Assembly: GCA_903888345.1 (NCBI GenBank)
Contig: CAISTG010000024.1
Span: forward strand, 1 to 48,591
From: Candidatus Buchananbacteria bacterium
Lineage (GTDB): Bacteria; Patescibacteriota; Patescibacteriia; 2-01-FULL-39-33
DNA length: 48,591 bases
Direction: 5' to 3'
Position numbers and translations under genes: made by a program. Below, piece after piece: positions 36,701 through 45,457 of the stretch. Position 1 is the first letter of the stretch; each line of letters opens with the position of its first letter. The notes beneath the pieces were generated by a model. That model ran no database searches and was not told the origin of the DNA. It saw nothing but the letters and a program-made list of their open reading frames with translations.

Positions 36701-39700
36701 CGATATTGGCTTGTTGTCATCAGCGACAACAACGGTTACCTCTAATGGTAAAGCCTTAGTTTTGCAACAAACTGGTGATGCTTTTGGTACTTCTAGATTA
36801 ACCATATTGAATCGCCAAGGATATGGTGGAGCAATGTTTGAGGGAACAAATGATCTGGTTGACTTTATTTTCAAGTCGAGTGCCGGCGGTTCCCAGAACA
36901 TCAGATTCGAACATCGCTCTGATTATGTTTTGACTGGTAATACTAGTGGCGAATTTGAAATCGGCAGTCCAGGAATGAAGGGGGTCTTGGCGGTTGGCGA
37001 TGCGACCTCGGTTTTGCGACAAGGAAATTTTGGTGTCGGTACGACGACGCCCGGTGGTAAATTGCATGTGTACCAAGGTGATGCTGGAGGATATTCCGTA
37101 AATGCTAATGCAAATGGTTTGGTATTAGAAGATGATATTAGTAATGGTATGACAATCGCGACTCCTGATGGCAGCACCAGCAATATTTTCTTCGGTTCTC
37201 CAGCAAGACAAATCGGTGCTAAATTGAGTTGGCGTTATACCGATAATATGTTTACCCTAGGCACCGGTAATGGCGGCGCTCAAGTTTCAATTCTCTCTGG
37301 TAATAGTGTTGAGGCAATTAGGATTGATGGTAGTGGTAATGTCGGCATTGGCTCCAGTACTCCCTATGCTAAATTAGCTATTGAAGGTGCTTCTGATGAA
37401 ACACAATTATTGGTCAAAGGTTATTCAACTCAAAATAATAGTATTGTAAAAGTTATATCGTCAGGTGGAACAAATTTATTTTATGTGAATAGTGATGGTA
37501 ATGTCGGTGTGCCAAATGGAGAGTTGGTTATTCAGGGAGCGACTGGCACCTTGAAGGCGGGTCAAATCCTGTCTGCTGGTAATCCCAATCCATTTAGTAT
37601 TAGTACTTATAATGGCAGTGCTTATATATCTCGTCTGTCGATCGCTGCAGTTTCCGGATATGTAAGTATTGGTACGAGCACTGGGCCATCGCGCTTGACT
37701 GTCTATAATACCGCAGTGGCACCGCAAGCATTTTTCTATGGTAGTTCACCGGATGGAGCTAATATCAATAATGGTTGGATTAGATTAGGCAATTATGCCA
37801 ATATCTACTATCGTGACGCGGGAGCTACAGCAATGAATTTTGATAGTAATTATGATAGCTCTGGATCAGTAATGTATTTCAGAATGCGTGCTGATGGAAC
37901 TCCAGTCAATGCTTTGACGCTACGAGGCACCGGTTATGTTGGTATCGGTACCACGACGCCCGACGCGATGTTAAATATCTTTGGCGCTACTTCGACCTTG
38001 TTGCGTGTCTCTACTTCGACTAATCAAAATATTTTTGTTATCGATAATAATGGAGACGTTGGTATAGGTACAAGTAGCCCGAGTAACAGCCTCACAGTAG
38101 TAAGTTCGATATCGAGTTTAGCCGGAATGTTGATTACCGGAGGATCCTCTGTCGGGACTGCTAGCCTAAATAGCGGCCAGATATTGTTAGGTAGTCAAAG
38201 TGGAGCACAAGCTAGAATTAGTTATAGTTATGGTGATTCCACTTTGTATCTTGATAATACTTATGATAATGATGCTGCCAATATAATCGTTCGATCACAT
38301 ACCTATGGTACGCCGAGAAACATTTTGACAATGTTAGGATCCGGCAACATCGGCATTGGCACTTCGACACCTTCTGCCAAATTACAAGTTACTGGTACCG
38401 CTGGTTCTGGTGACGTCTTGACTGTTTCGTCGTCGACTAATAGTTCAATGTTTACGGTTTTAGCTAATGGTAACGTCGGTATCGGCACATCAACAATGAA
38501 TGCTCAATTAGGAATAGTTTCAAATTCAAATACAAAAACTGCTTTAACAATTCAAGCCTTACCAGGGCAATTAGGAAATTCGAGGCCACTGTTGACAATA
38601 ACCAGTTCGACTGGAGCCGTTCGAATAAAAATGTGGGTAGACGATTATGATGTGGGATATTTAGAATCATACTATTTGAGTGCTACAGGTAGAATATTTA
38701 CGAAGAATTTTAGTCATCCATCAGGTGCTGCTTATGCTGCAATTGGCATGAATGATAATAAAACGATTGATTTTTGGAGTAATAACACGGCAAGAATGAT
38801 TATTGATAGTTCCGGAAATATTGGTATTGGCACTACAACCCCTAGCTCAACTTTAACAGTTCAAGGTACTTCTTCGACTCCGTTATTAAGCATCATGACT
38901 TCAACCACAGCCTCCGCCTTATATGTCGCGACTAATGGAAGTGTGGGTATTGGAAATTCAAACCCGAGTCGTGCCTTATATGTTACGGGGTCAATTGGAT
39001 CGAGTGTTGATATATTTTCTGGTCGTGATGTTGTAGCGGCAGGCTATATTTTAGGTACATATTTTTCAACAAACGCAATTGTTAGTAAAGACAGTTATAA
39101 TTTGGGTACACCTCATTTCATAACAATTGGTGATAATAATTGGACAAGTACTGATGGAAATCAAAGCTCGGTTCTTATTAATCCTTGGATGCACCCAGCA
39201 AGCGGAACTTCTACGTTTGCCGGACTTCTTATTACGCCAACAGTTAACCAGACTGGTGGTGCCAATGGGATAACACGAGGTCTATATATTAACCCGACAT
39301 TGACAAGCGCTGCCGATTTTAGATCAATTGAAGTTGCCAGTGGTAATTCAATATTTTTGGGTAATGTCGGCATCGGCACCTCTACACCTGTTTCCACTTT
39401 GACGGTCCAGGGATTTTCTAGCGCCTCCGCATTAAATATCGTTTCTTCTACTGGTGATTCAATGTTTACAGTTTTGGCAAATGGCAATGTGGGTATTGGT
39501 ACGTCATTGCCAGGCTACAAATTAGATGTTCATGGCACAACCGCTACTGATTTTATTAACACCGATATCGGTCTCAATTTTAATCCAGTAGCAAGACCAA
39601 CTTCGTTTACGACTGCTTTGGCTGGTGCCGGTGCCGGTAATGTTAATGTTGGTGATCATTACTATTTTGTGACTTATATAACGGCCCTGGGAGAAACTGA

Positions 39701-42700
39701 ATTAGCAACTAACAATGGCGGTACGGCAATTGGTGGTGGAATGAGTACTTTAGTCACTACGACGGCCGGTGATGGCAAGGTAAATATTACAGTAACTGCT
39801 TCAACTGATTATCGCGTTACAGGAATTAATATTTATCGCACCCCAGCCAATGGTGCGTATTACGCTGATGCCAGAAAAGTCGCTTCTCTTTCAAATGTAA
39901 GTCAAACATACTTGGATAATACTACTGACGCCGCTAGAACTGGAAGCGACTATATTAGTAAAGAAAATACAACTAACAAGAGTATCACCGTAAATAACTC
40001 ATCGGCGCTAACATTAGGTATCGCTACTGTTGGATTGGGGCGAGGTGCTTTAGTCGGGCAAACAACCGGTTCCAGCAATACAGTTATCGGTGCGGGCGCT
40101 GGTGCCAGTGTATCTTCAGGCAGTAGCAATGTATTATTGGGTTATCAAGTTGGTGGAGGTGGAGCTAATCCGAGCACTTCGATTGGCATTGGACAATGGA
40201 GTTTATATCAATCAACGGGTGGCCGTAATATTGCTATTGGTCACGATTCGTTATTTAGTTTAACCGGGGGTAGTGGTAATCTTGCCATCGGCTCATACTC
40301 TGGTTTTGCCAACGTCGGGTCAAACAGTATTTTCTTGGGTAGTAGCGCTGGACGTTACGAGACTTCTTCTAACAAATTAATTATCGACAGTATTGATCGA
40401 TCAACAGCAACCAGTTCTCGGGACAGCGCGTTGATCTACGGTATTTTTGATTCTGTTAGCGCTAACCAAATTCTAGCTTTGGGCGGTGGTGGAAAAGTCG
40501 GCATCGGCACTACTAGTCCGACTTCCTTATTGCACCTAGGTACTTCGGCCTCCGTTGATGCAGCTATTGGTTTCACCTCTCAAGCTTACAATTGGACAAT
40601 GGGCATTGATAATTCTGACTCTGGTCGTTTCGTCTTATCTAACTCCTCGGCGTTAGGCACATCAAATATATTCCAAATTGATACTAGCGGTAATATCTTT
40701 GGTGGAAATTTCTATGGTTCATCAGTTGTCGCTGTTGGCGCCAGTTGGGGTGTGCGAATTCGAAGCAACTCAGGCATTAGTTGGTCGGGATCGACACTAT
40801 ATAATGGGACGGCTGATTTGGGCTTGGCACGTTTTGCTACCAGCACTTTGCAAGTTACTGATACGCTGGGAGGCATGGGCAATTTGGTGGCTAATAATAT
40901 CGGCATCGGCACTACCACCTTGTCCTCAACACTAACCGTCCAGGGCACTTCCAGCATTCCTGCTTTTACTGTTGCTTCTTCGACCGGCGACTCGATGTTT
41001 ACAATTGCGGCTAACGGAAATGTGGGAATTGGGACGACAAATACGAATTATCCATTGACTGTAATGGGGGCAATTTCACTAAATGGAAATTACAATATTA
41101 GTTATGGTGCGGCTCCTGGCTTCACTCCTGCAACGGGGTTAACTATTGCTAGTAATATTTCAAATGGCAGATTAACTATCGGAGACGCAGGCGAAGTAAA
41201 TTTCCTGGGATCGCAAGCATTCTTTGGATATGCTGATAGATCATATCCCACAAGCACTGCTAAAACTGGTGGATTTTATAAAATAGGTGGTGTTCAAAAT
41301 ATTTGGACCAATGTACTCTCCCGTAATATTATGAGTTTAGCTGATAACGGAGATGTTGTGATAGGTGTTAATGCCTACCAGACATATAATAGTAATAATA
41401 TATCCTCAAATATGCCGTCGAAGTTTTCAGTAATGGGGAATTCCTATTTTAATGGAAGTGTTGGTATCGGCACCACTACACCTCTAGCAACCTTAACAGT
41501 GCAAGCAACTTCAAGCGCGGTTGCGCTCAATGTTGCTTCCTCGACTGGCGTCTCCATGTTTACGATTGCTGCTAATGGTAATGTCGGAATCGGCGTAACT
41601 CCGGGGACTGCCAAATTCGATGTTAATGGTGAAAGTTGGTTGGCCAGAAATCCGGCAAATTCTGCCAATGGGTATATGCGTGTTTTCAACGATGGCGCTG
41701 TTCATTTGTCACCTTCTGGTGGAGCAACCGCTCTCTATATTGATGGCTGGAATGATATCACCTTGGGCGCATCCGCTATCGTCATTGCTGGGTTGCTGTC
41801 TCCAAGTGGTAACATCGGCATGAGTGCCAACACTTATGCCACTGTTGGTACACCACTCTCAACTTCTGCATCCTTAATCTTCAACACCTGGGCCTGGAAC
41901 GGTGCTGATGGTTATCATATCCAAAGCCAATCAAATATTAAAGCCACGCAACTAGATTATACTAATACTCATGCCAGAATTGATGTCGCCCCAGGCGGAG
42001 TTAATGTCATGTCACTACTTTATAATGGTTTAGTTGGTATTGGCACCTCGACACCAAATGCTAATTTAAATATCTTTGGCACCACCTCAACGATATTGCG
42101 TGTCGCTACCTCGACCAATCAAAATATTTTTGTCATTAATAGTAATGGCAATGTCGGTATTGGTAACAACGCGCCTTCAGCGGGTTTGGAAGTCGGATCA
42201 AATTCTAACGGATTGAATGCCAAAATATCAGCAACCCTCGGAGCGGAACTCGCCCCTGCCTTAACCACTGGCAATTGGACCTTGGGTGGAAACTGGCAGT
42301 ATTTGACTTCGCCTGATTCTTTAAACAAGTATTCTGATGGTCAGACCACAGCCGTGATGTCAACTGGCGGTAGTATTGTGGCGGGAACAACTTACAAGGT
42401 AACAATTACCGTAAGTTCTGTAACGGGTTCAATCTCATACACCCTGGGTGGAACTGGTGGTACTTTGCTTACAACTGCGACAACTTACACTGACTATATT
42501 ACTGCTGTTAATACTAATAAATTAAATTTCCAACCAGCTAATAACACATCGCGCATCGTAATAACAGCGGTTAGTATTACAGCTTTAGCTGATTCTACTG
42601 GTGACTTTATGGTTGAGGGAAACTTTAGAGCCAATAGCCCTGCCTATTTCATGGGTGGCAATGTCGGTATTGGCACGACGAATCCGTCAGCGCCTTTCCA

Positions 42701-44807
42701 TACTGTTGTTCAGTCAGTCAACACCGTATCATGGTATTTGGAAAGTGAGAATACTTCTAATCATGGAGGCACTAGAGTATATGTTGAAAACGATGGAGCC
42801 GGCGGTGACTTTACTTTCGGCGGTGCAATTTCCGCTTTTGATGGTACCAATAATCCGATTAGATTAACTTCTGATCATGCCGGACGTGTCTCCAATATTT
42901 ATCGCGCGAGCGGTGATGGGCAAATGTTTGGTACTGCTGTTGCCGGTACTAGTAAGGATATTAATTGGGTGATGACCATTAATTCCCGTGGCAACACTGG
43001 TTTTGTTGGTATCGGTACCACGACTCCAGCCGGCAAATTGGAAGTTTTAACTGGAGCAACTAGTACCAGAGGATTGATCATTCGAGGCATTACTGGCGGT
43101 GCTAGCAATCTCTTCGAATTATATACCACTGCTACTGGAGTTGATCCAGCAGTCAGCATCAATCAAAATGGCTCGATGTATACGCAAGGAATTTATGCTT
43201 ATAACGGCATTGTTTCCGGAGTTGGTAACCATTTATTAGGTGCTTGGACAGGATATGATACTAATGCGACTTTGTCTATTATGCCAGTAACAGCTGCCAA
43301 AAAAGGTTTAGCGTTAATCGCGAAGCCGGGGCAAACTGGCAACTTGATGGAATGGCAAGATAGCTCGTCAACAGTTTTGGGAGTCATTAATAGTTCTGGC
43401 TATTTGGGAATTGGCACCACCACTTTTGCCTCAACCTTAACCGTTCAGGCAACCTCAGGAATTTCAGCGCTGAGCATTGCCTCATCATCTGGCGAATCAT
43501 TGTTGTATATTGCGCCTAATGGAAATATTGGTATTGGCAAGACCAACCCGAGTACCTCGCTTGAAATTGGCAGTGGCACCTTGCACGGAATTTCTGTTGG
43601 TGTTACTTATCCGTCGTGGATGGGCGATAATGGTATTTATGCCAAGGGACAGATTAGGGCTGATGGCGGCTATATGATTGAATCAAATTATTCCTTGGCG
43701 TGGGGCAATTCGATGACCAAAATTTCTGGTTATGCTCAAGCAGGAGATTACTATTTGAAATTCATCACCAACAATGTTGATAGAATGCGTATTGATGTTA
43801 ATGGTTTGGTGGGTATCGGCACCACTACTCCTAATGCTAATCTGAATATTTTTGGTGCTACCACAACATTGTTGCGCGTCGCTACCTCAACTAATCAAAA
43901 TATTTTTGTGATCGGTGCCGATGGTAATGCCACTTTTGGTGGTAGCATCACAGCCAGTTCTTTGATGGGTGGCGCGACTAATTTGACGGTTGATGCTAAT
44001 GGTGTGATTGTTCGTGACCCTTCTGACATTAACCTTAAAGAAAATGTTACTCCACTGGCTGGAGCGTTGGACAAAGTTTTGGCCTTACAGGGCGTGTCGT
44101 TTAATTGGAAAGATAAAACTCGATTTGGAACGCAAGAGGAAATTGGTTTTGTGGCGCAGCAAGTGCAAGGTGTCGTACCACAATTAGTTTCAACTGGTGG
44201 ATCATACTTGTCGCTTAAGTATCCGAATGTTACGGCGCTTCTAGTTGAGGCTTTTAAGCAACAATATAAATTAGTCAGCACTGATACTCTAGCAATGTTT
44301 GGTACGACGACCGCAACCACAACTAGTTATTGGATGAATACTTCGACCTTGGCCAATACTACTTCAACTGAAACAGTTAACTTAATTGCTAGTTCTACTG
44401 CCGTTGATTTAATTGTCAGTCGTCTGACGCAGGGCTTCTCTATTATTCGAGAATTCTTTGCCGAAAAAGTTATTGCTGCAATCGGTGTCTTCGATCAGCT
44501 TAAAACACGTTGGTTAGAAACTGATACAGCTCGTATTAATAATGGTATGGAAATTAAAGATGCGGCGACCGGTGAAATCTATTGCATCAAAATTGTTAAT
44601 GGTGATTGGTCGAAGACAAAAGGTGCTTGTAACGTGGCGGGAGCTTACGAAGCCGTAACGCCAGCTAGCACTGTTCCACAACAGACTGTGGTAGAACCAC
44701 AAGTCTCAAGTCAAGCAACCACTGAGACAACGACAACAATCGAAGAGCAGATTGTTCCAGAAACAACAATGGAAACGGTAACAACTGAGACGGCACCAAC
44801 CGAATAA
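33732..44807 (+). CDS. Giant surface fibre/adhesin 3 (canonical S74 end, carbohydrate-binding-like insert)
   Basis: A 3691-aa paralogue. Its first ~250 residues, including the signal peptide ending MTPVQAQA, are nearly identical to giant 2. The stalk has about 28 GIG repeats by hand count plus degenerate ones. Inserts are a fibronectin-III-like unit (about 1950-2080), a head-like segment (about 2095-2225) and a jelly-roll, carbohydrate-binding-like domain (about 2830-2960) found only here. The C-terminus differs from giants 1 and 2. Its S74 domain has the canonical SDINLKENV (Ser3431, Lys3436), EIGFVAQQVQGVVPQL and YPNVTALLVEAFKQQ. It is followed by a helical stretch, IKDAATGEIYCIKIVNGDW (a module often seen in CPR surface proteins) and a Thr/Glu-rich tail. 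The lectin-like and GC-x-D modules are absent. No terminator hairpin follows directly. Confidence 0.93.
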   Translation: MKRIKLQLNCPNTKPMAQIGGLLVVLILSTFVWMTPVQAQAPATNFSNVITNSVNQIGSWFNDLSQDIKNIFAPKPATVYIPYPVFQYQPATGTPGKIVVNSNIVNKKTTTVKAQTSGSNTASVTQPSNFITNNYFSTNNVGLNSYGDNILGGTLSFASGTIIDFSNTHVFNWPHTYGGGGSITNVTNNYTSAETDPWFMLASSSLSYLKVEADPLWSLASTTLTVANFATSSISQWTNDAGYLTSATLGESDPYWSAVSTTVPYLASQNTFTATNTIANLIVSNNITMGSSAGILNWTAGTGVLRSLNSMVFQMNIGDTAGRQFSWYTGSDNTSIMTLLNNGNLGIGTSTPRSRLVLDGNSSTISGLEISNLGTATRGIDLSNSGLSGSGDFPLYLGANTYFRADDFLKVGNIYSSVMSAQSLTATVSNLALNSWANGNIILTPNGSGNTIIANGNVGIGTTTPNYKLVVRNASSTVNFIEGSSGVSAYPIIQLDNNASGIGNGGALRFSKNGTNLVGIGSDLVNDGSRNFWVYDYVLNQTRLLVDANGNLGIGTATPTSRIHGSTTLAASTGNEVAYELDYNANKSVSGNDTGLLINQIDTASPGTSNILDLQRNGISRFRVNNGGDLTMAGGIYANSFMPTNVSVNWIAQLRDPNYQFQFLDVSSSPKLVINNNGNVGIGTANPNEILEVNGNIQANSYKISGATILSGNSSVALGSAGATGNVSLKTVAGTGLYVTKSSDSSYNLVGVNTTSPTAIFTIQATSTVAALNIVSSTGASMFTVLANGNVGIGTSSPVLPLAVIQGTNGQYDGVTVYSNALAPQRYGVGFGLDSTSVGGNWWRFWSSGSADSFGADTFQIIDQTQLRARMVINSSGGIGFGGNMINNLFSGANMVITGAGSVGIGTTSPSQLLHVYKAGAIARLLVESTSNSAGLILQSAGTNGGVYYNRLTTNGLEFDANGATKMVIDGNGYIGIGTSTPNNTLTVNGDIGLLSSATTTVTSNGKALVLQQTGDAFGTSRLTILNRQGYGGAMFEGTNDLVDFIFKSSAGGSQNIRFEHRSDYVLTGNTSGEFEIGSPGMKGVLAVGDATSVLRQGNFGVGTTTPGGKLHVYQGDAGGYSVNANANGLVLEDDISNGMTIATPDGSTSNIFFGSPARQIGAKLSWRYTDNMFTLGTGNGGAQVSILSGNSVEAIRIDGSGNVGIGSSTPYAKLAIEGASDETQLLVKGYSTQNNSIVKVISSGGTNLFYVNSDGNVGVPNGELVIQGATGTLKAGQILSAGNPNPFSISTYNGSAYISRLSIAAVSGYVSIGTSTGPSRLTVYNTAVAPQAFFYGSSPDGANINNGWIRLGNYANIYYRDAGATAMNFDSNYDSSGSVMYFRMRADGTPVNALTLRGTGYVGIGTTTPDAMLNIFGATSTLLRVSTSTNQNIFVIDNNGDVGIGTSSPSNSLTVVSSISSLAGMLITGGSSVGTASLNSGQILLGSQSGAQARISYSYGDSTLYLDNTYDNDAANIIVRSHTYGTPRNILTMLGSGNIGIGTSTPSAKLQVTGTAGSGDVLTVSSSTNSSMFTVLANGNVGIGTSTMNAQLGIVSNSNTKTALTIQALPGQLGNSRPLLTITSSTGAVRIKMWVDDYDVGYLESYYLSATGRIFTKNFSHPSGAAYAAIGMNDNKTIDFWSNNTARMIIDSSGNIGIGTTTPSSTLTVQGTSSTPLLSIMTSTTASALYVATNGSVGIGNSNPSRALYVTGSIGSSVDIFSGRDVVAAGYILGTYFSTNAIVSKDSYNLGTPHFITIGDNNWTSTDGNQSSVLINPWMHPASGTSTFAGLLITPTVNQTGGANGITRGLYINPTLTSAADFRSIEVASGNSIFLGNVGIGTSTPVSTLTVQGFSSASALNIVSSTGDSMFTVLANGNVGIGTSLPGYKLDVHGTTATDFINTDIGLNFNPVARPTSFTTALAGAGAGNVNVGDHYYFVTYITALGETELATNNGGTAIGGGMSTLVTTTAGDGKVNITVTASTDYRVTGINIYRTPANGAYYADARKVASLSNVSQTYLDNTTDAARTGSDYISKENTTNKSITVNNSSALTLGIATVGLGRGALVGQTTGSSNTVIGAGAGASVSSGSSNVLLGYQVGGGGANPSTSIGIGQWSLYQSTGGRNIAIGHDSLFSLTGGSGNLAIGSYSGFANVGSNSIFLGSSAGRYETSSNKLIIDSIDRSTATSSRDSALIYGIFDSVSANQILALGGGGKVGIGTTSPTSLLHLGTSASVDAAIGFTSQAYNWTMGIDNSDSGRFVLSNSSALGTSNIFQIDTSGNIFGGNFYGSSVVAVGASWGVRIRSNSGISWSGSTLYNGTADLGLARFATSTLQVTDTLGGMGNLVANNIGIGTTTLSSTLTVQGTSSIPAFTVASSTGDSMFTIAANGNVGIGTTNTNYPLTVMGAISLNGNYNISYGAAPGFTPATGLTIASNISNGRLTIGDAGEVNFLGSQAFFGYADRSYPTSTAKTGGFYKIGGVQNIWTNVLSRNIMSLADNGDVVIGVNAYQTYNSNNISSNMPSKFSVMGNSYFNGSVGIGTTTPLATLTVQATSSAVALNVASSTGVSMFTIAANGNVGIGVTPGTAKFDVNGESWLARNPANSANGYMRVFNDGAVHLSPSGGATALYIDGWNDITLGASAIVIAGLLSPSGNIGMSANTYATVGTPLSTSASLIFNTWAWNGADGYHIQSQSNIKATQLDYTNTHARIDVAPGGVNVMSLLYNGLVGIGTSTPNANLNIFGTTSTILRVATSTNQNIFVINSNGNVGIGNNAPSAGLEVGSNSNGLNAKISATLGAELAPALTTGNWTLGGNWQYLTSPDSLNKYSDGQTTAVMSTGGSIVAGTTYKVTITVSSVTGSISYTLGGTGGTLLTTATTYTDYITAVNTNKLNFQPANNTSRIVITAVSITALADSTGDFMVEGNFRANSPAYFMGGNVGIGTTNPSAPFHTVVQSVNTVSWYLESENTSNHGGTRVYVENDGAGGDFTFGGAISAFDGTNNPIRLTSDHAGRVSNIYRASGDGQMFGTAVAGTSKDINWVMTINSRGNTGFVGIGTTTPAGKLEVLTGATSTRGLIIRGITGGASNLFELYTTATGVDPAVSINQNGSMYTQGIYAYNGIVSGVGNHLLGAWTGYDTNATLSIMPVTAAKKGLALIAKPGQTGNLMEWQDSSSTVLGVINSSGYLGIGTTTFASTLTVQATSGISALSIASSSGESLLYIAPNGNIGIGKTNPSTSLEIGSGTLHGISVGVTYPSWMGDNGIYAKGQIRADGGYMIESNYSLAWGNSMTKISGYAQAGDYYLKFITNNVDRMRIDVNGLVGIGTTTPNANLNIFGATTTLLRVATSTNQNIFVIGADGNATFGGSITASSLMGGATNLTVDANGVIVRDPSDINLKENVTPLAGALDKVLALQGVSFNWKDKTRFGTQEEIGFVAQQVQGVVPQLVSTGGSYLSLKYPNVTALLVEAFKQQYKLVSTDTLAMFGTTTATTTSYWMNTSTLANTTSTETVNLIASSTAVDLIVSRLTQGFSIIREFFAEKVIAAIGVFDQLKTRWLETDTARINNGMEIKDAATGEIYCIKIVNGDWSKTKGACNVAGAYEAVTPASTVPQQTVVEPQVSSQATTETTTTIEEQIVPETTMETVTTETAPTE
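39570..39970 (+). other. Fibronectin-III-like module in giant protein 3
   Basis: YYFVTYITALGETELATNNG, TGINIYRTPANGAYY and a QTYLDNTTD end match the module in giant 2 in order and position, immediately ahead of the head-like segment. Confidence 0.65.
40015..40410 (+). other. Head-like beta-roll segment in giant protein 3
   Basis: Units such as TGSSNTVIGAGAGASV, SGSSNVLLGYQVG, TGGRNIAIGHDSLF and SGNLAIGSYSGFA repeat at about 20-residue spacing, as in YadA-like heads. Confidence 0.65.
42217..42610 (+). other. Carbohydrate-binding-like jelly-roll insert in giant protein 3
   Basis: The GIGTTTP pattern is interrupted by NWTLGGNWQYLTSPDSLN, VAGTTYKVTITVSSVTGSIS, TDYITAVNTNKLNFQPAN and SRIVITAVSITAL. 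This is the order of strands expected of a jelly-roll carbohydrate-binding domain of the kind found in tail fibres. It is not seen in giants 1 or 2. Confidence 0.5.
44016..44285 (+). other. S74 intramolecular-chaperone domain of giant protein 3
   Basis: DPSDINLKENVTPLAGALDK begins a typical S74 domain with the S-D-x-x-x-K signature intact (Ser3431, Lys3436), followed by VSFNWKDK, EIGFVAQQV and SLKYPNVTALLVEAF. It is the most canonical of the three and clearly diverged from the S74 domains of giants 1 and 2. Confidence 0.88.
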
Positions 44808-44845
44808 ATTCTAAAAATCGCCAAGTTCACTAAGAAAATTTGTGA

Positions 44846-44874
44846 TTGACAAAGGTGTGAATATCTATTATCAT
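44846..44874 (+). promoter_or_regulatory. khpA promoter
   Basis: TTGACA (44846-44851) and TATCAT (44869-44874) are 17 bases apart. The transcript would start near 44881, giving a leader of about 95 bases with a small hairpin GAGGT-AATTC-ACCTC at about 44888-44902. Confidence 0.7.
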
Positions 44875-44976
44875 TAAGATAGGTGCTGAGGTAATTCACC
44901 TCTTAAATCCTTGGTAGTCTTGTTTGCTAAGATTTAGTAAATTCAGATTATCGGTTAAATAATAATTGAGAAGAAT

Positions 44977-45306
44977 ATGATCGAGAAAGATCAAGCTTTT
45001 GTTGAATACATCGTCAAGGCCATCGTTGCCGCTCCAGATGATGTAAAAATTGAGAGAATCATTGATGAAAGAGGAGTTTTACTTACTCTTCATGTCAATC
45101 CTTCAGACATTGGTTACGTAATTGGCAGACAAGGTCAAACCGCTAAAGCGATCAGAACCTTAGCTAAGATCATTGGTGCTAAGAACAACGCCAGAGTCAA
45201 TTTGAAGATTGTCGAACCAGAAGGTTCACGCCGTGCTCCTCGTCAAGAAGAAGCCACTGCTGATACCGCTATCGACACTGACGTGGTAGATGATTTAACC
45301 ATTTAA
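44977..45306 (+). CDS. khpA: KH-domain RNA-binding protein KhpA
   Basis: KhpA is a small cytoplasmic RNA chaperone (often paired with KhpB) that binds many transcripts and affects division and envelope growth in Gram-positive bacteria. The 109-aa protein has the family N-terminus (AFVEYIVKAIVAAPDDVKIE), then SDIGYVIGRQGQTAKAIRTL. The type II KH GxxG loop is at GRQG and RVNLKIVEPEG closes the domain at about residue 85. The last 25 residues are an acidic Glu/Ala/Asp-rich tail, longer than in typical KhpA (about 75-80 aa). In many bacteria khpA lies between rpsP and rimM-trmD; here trmD is near but rpsP and rimM are missing and an unknown gene intervenes. Own promoter and terminator make it monocistronic. 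Confidence 0.92.
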   Translation: MIEKDQAFVEYIVKAIVAAPDDVKIERIIDERGVLLTLHVNPSDIGYVIGRQGQTAKAIRTLAKIIGAKNNARVNLKIVEPEGSRRAPRQEEATADTAIDTDVVDDLTI

Positions 45307-45330
45307 TCAACACAAATCTTTATATAAAAT

Positions 45331-45363
45331 GCCTCGCTCGCAAGAGTGGGGCGTTTTTGTTTT
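45331..45363 (+). terminator. khpA terminator
   Basis: GCCTCGCTC (45331-45339) pairs along its full length, with two G-U pairs, with GAGTGGGGC (45344-45352). The loop is a GCAA tetraloop of the stable GNRA class and a T-rich run follows. Confidence 0.9.
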
Positions 45364-45368
45364 GACGG

Positions 45369-45397
45369 TTGACAGTTATCCCAAATAGCTGTATATT
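45369..45397 (+). promoter_or_regulatory. Promoter of the 164-aa unknown gene
   Basis: TTGACA (45369-45374) and TATATT (45392-45397) with a 17-base spacer. Transcription would start near 45404, well before the Shine-Dalgarno at 45446. Confidence 0.75.
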
Positions 45398-45457
45398 ATT
45401 GAGACAATATGTTCCTTAAAGCATTTAGTGTCCGATATAACCAACAGGAGATTTGTC

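Noticed and set aside
8000-44700. Many ORFs of 60-180 codons on the minus strand and in other frames inside the giant genes
   Set aside because: They mirror the repeat pattern of the plus-strand coding (recurrent VVPIPTLP-type peptides are the reverse reading of GIGTTTP codons), lack promoters and Shine-Dalgarno sites, and are shadows.
7469-44807. CRISPR-like regular repeats
   Set aside because: The periodic GGNATTGGCACC-type words vary at third codon positions, are irregularly spaced and stay in one reading frame; they are protein repeats.
7469-44807. Prophage tail region
   Set aside because: The proteins resemble tail fibres, but no capsid, portal, terminase, baseplate, lysis or integrase genes are present, and each giant has a bacterial secretion signal.
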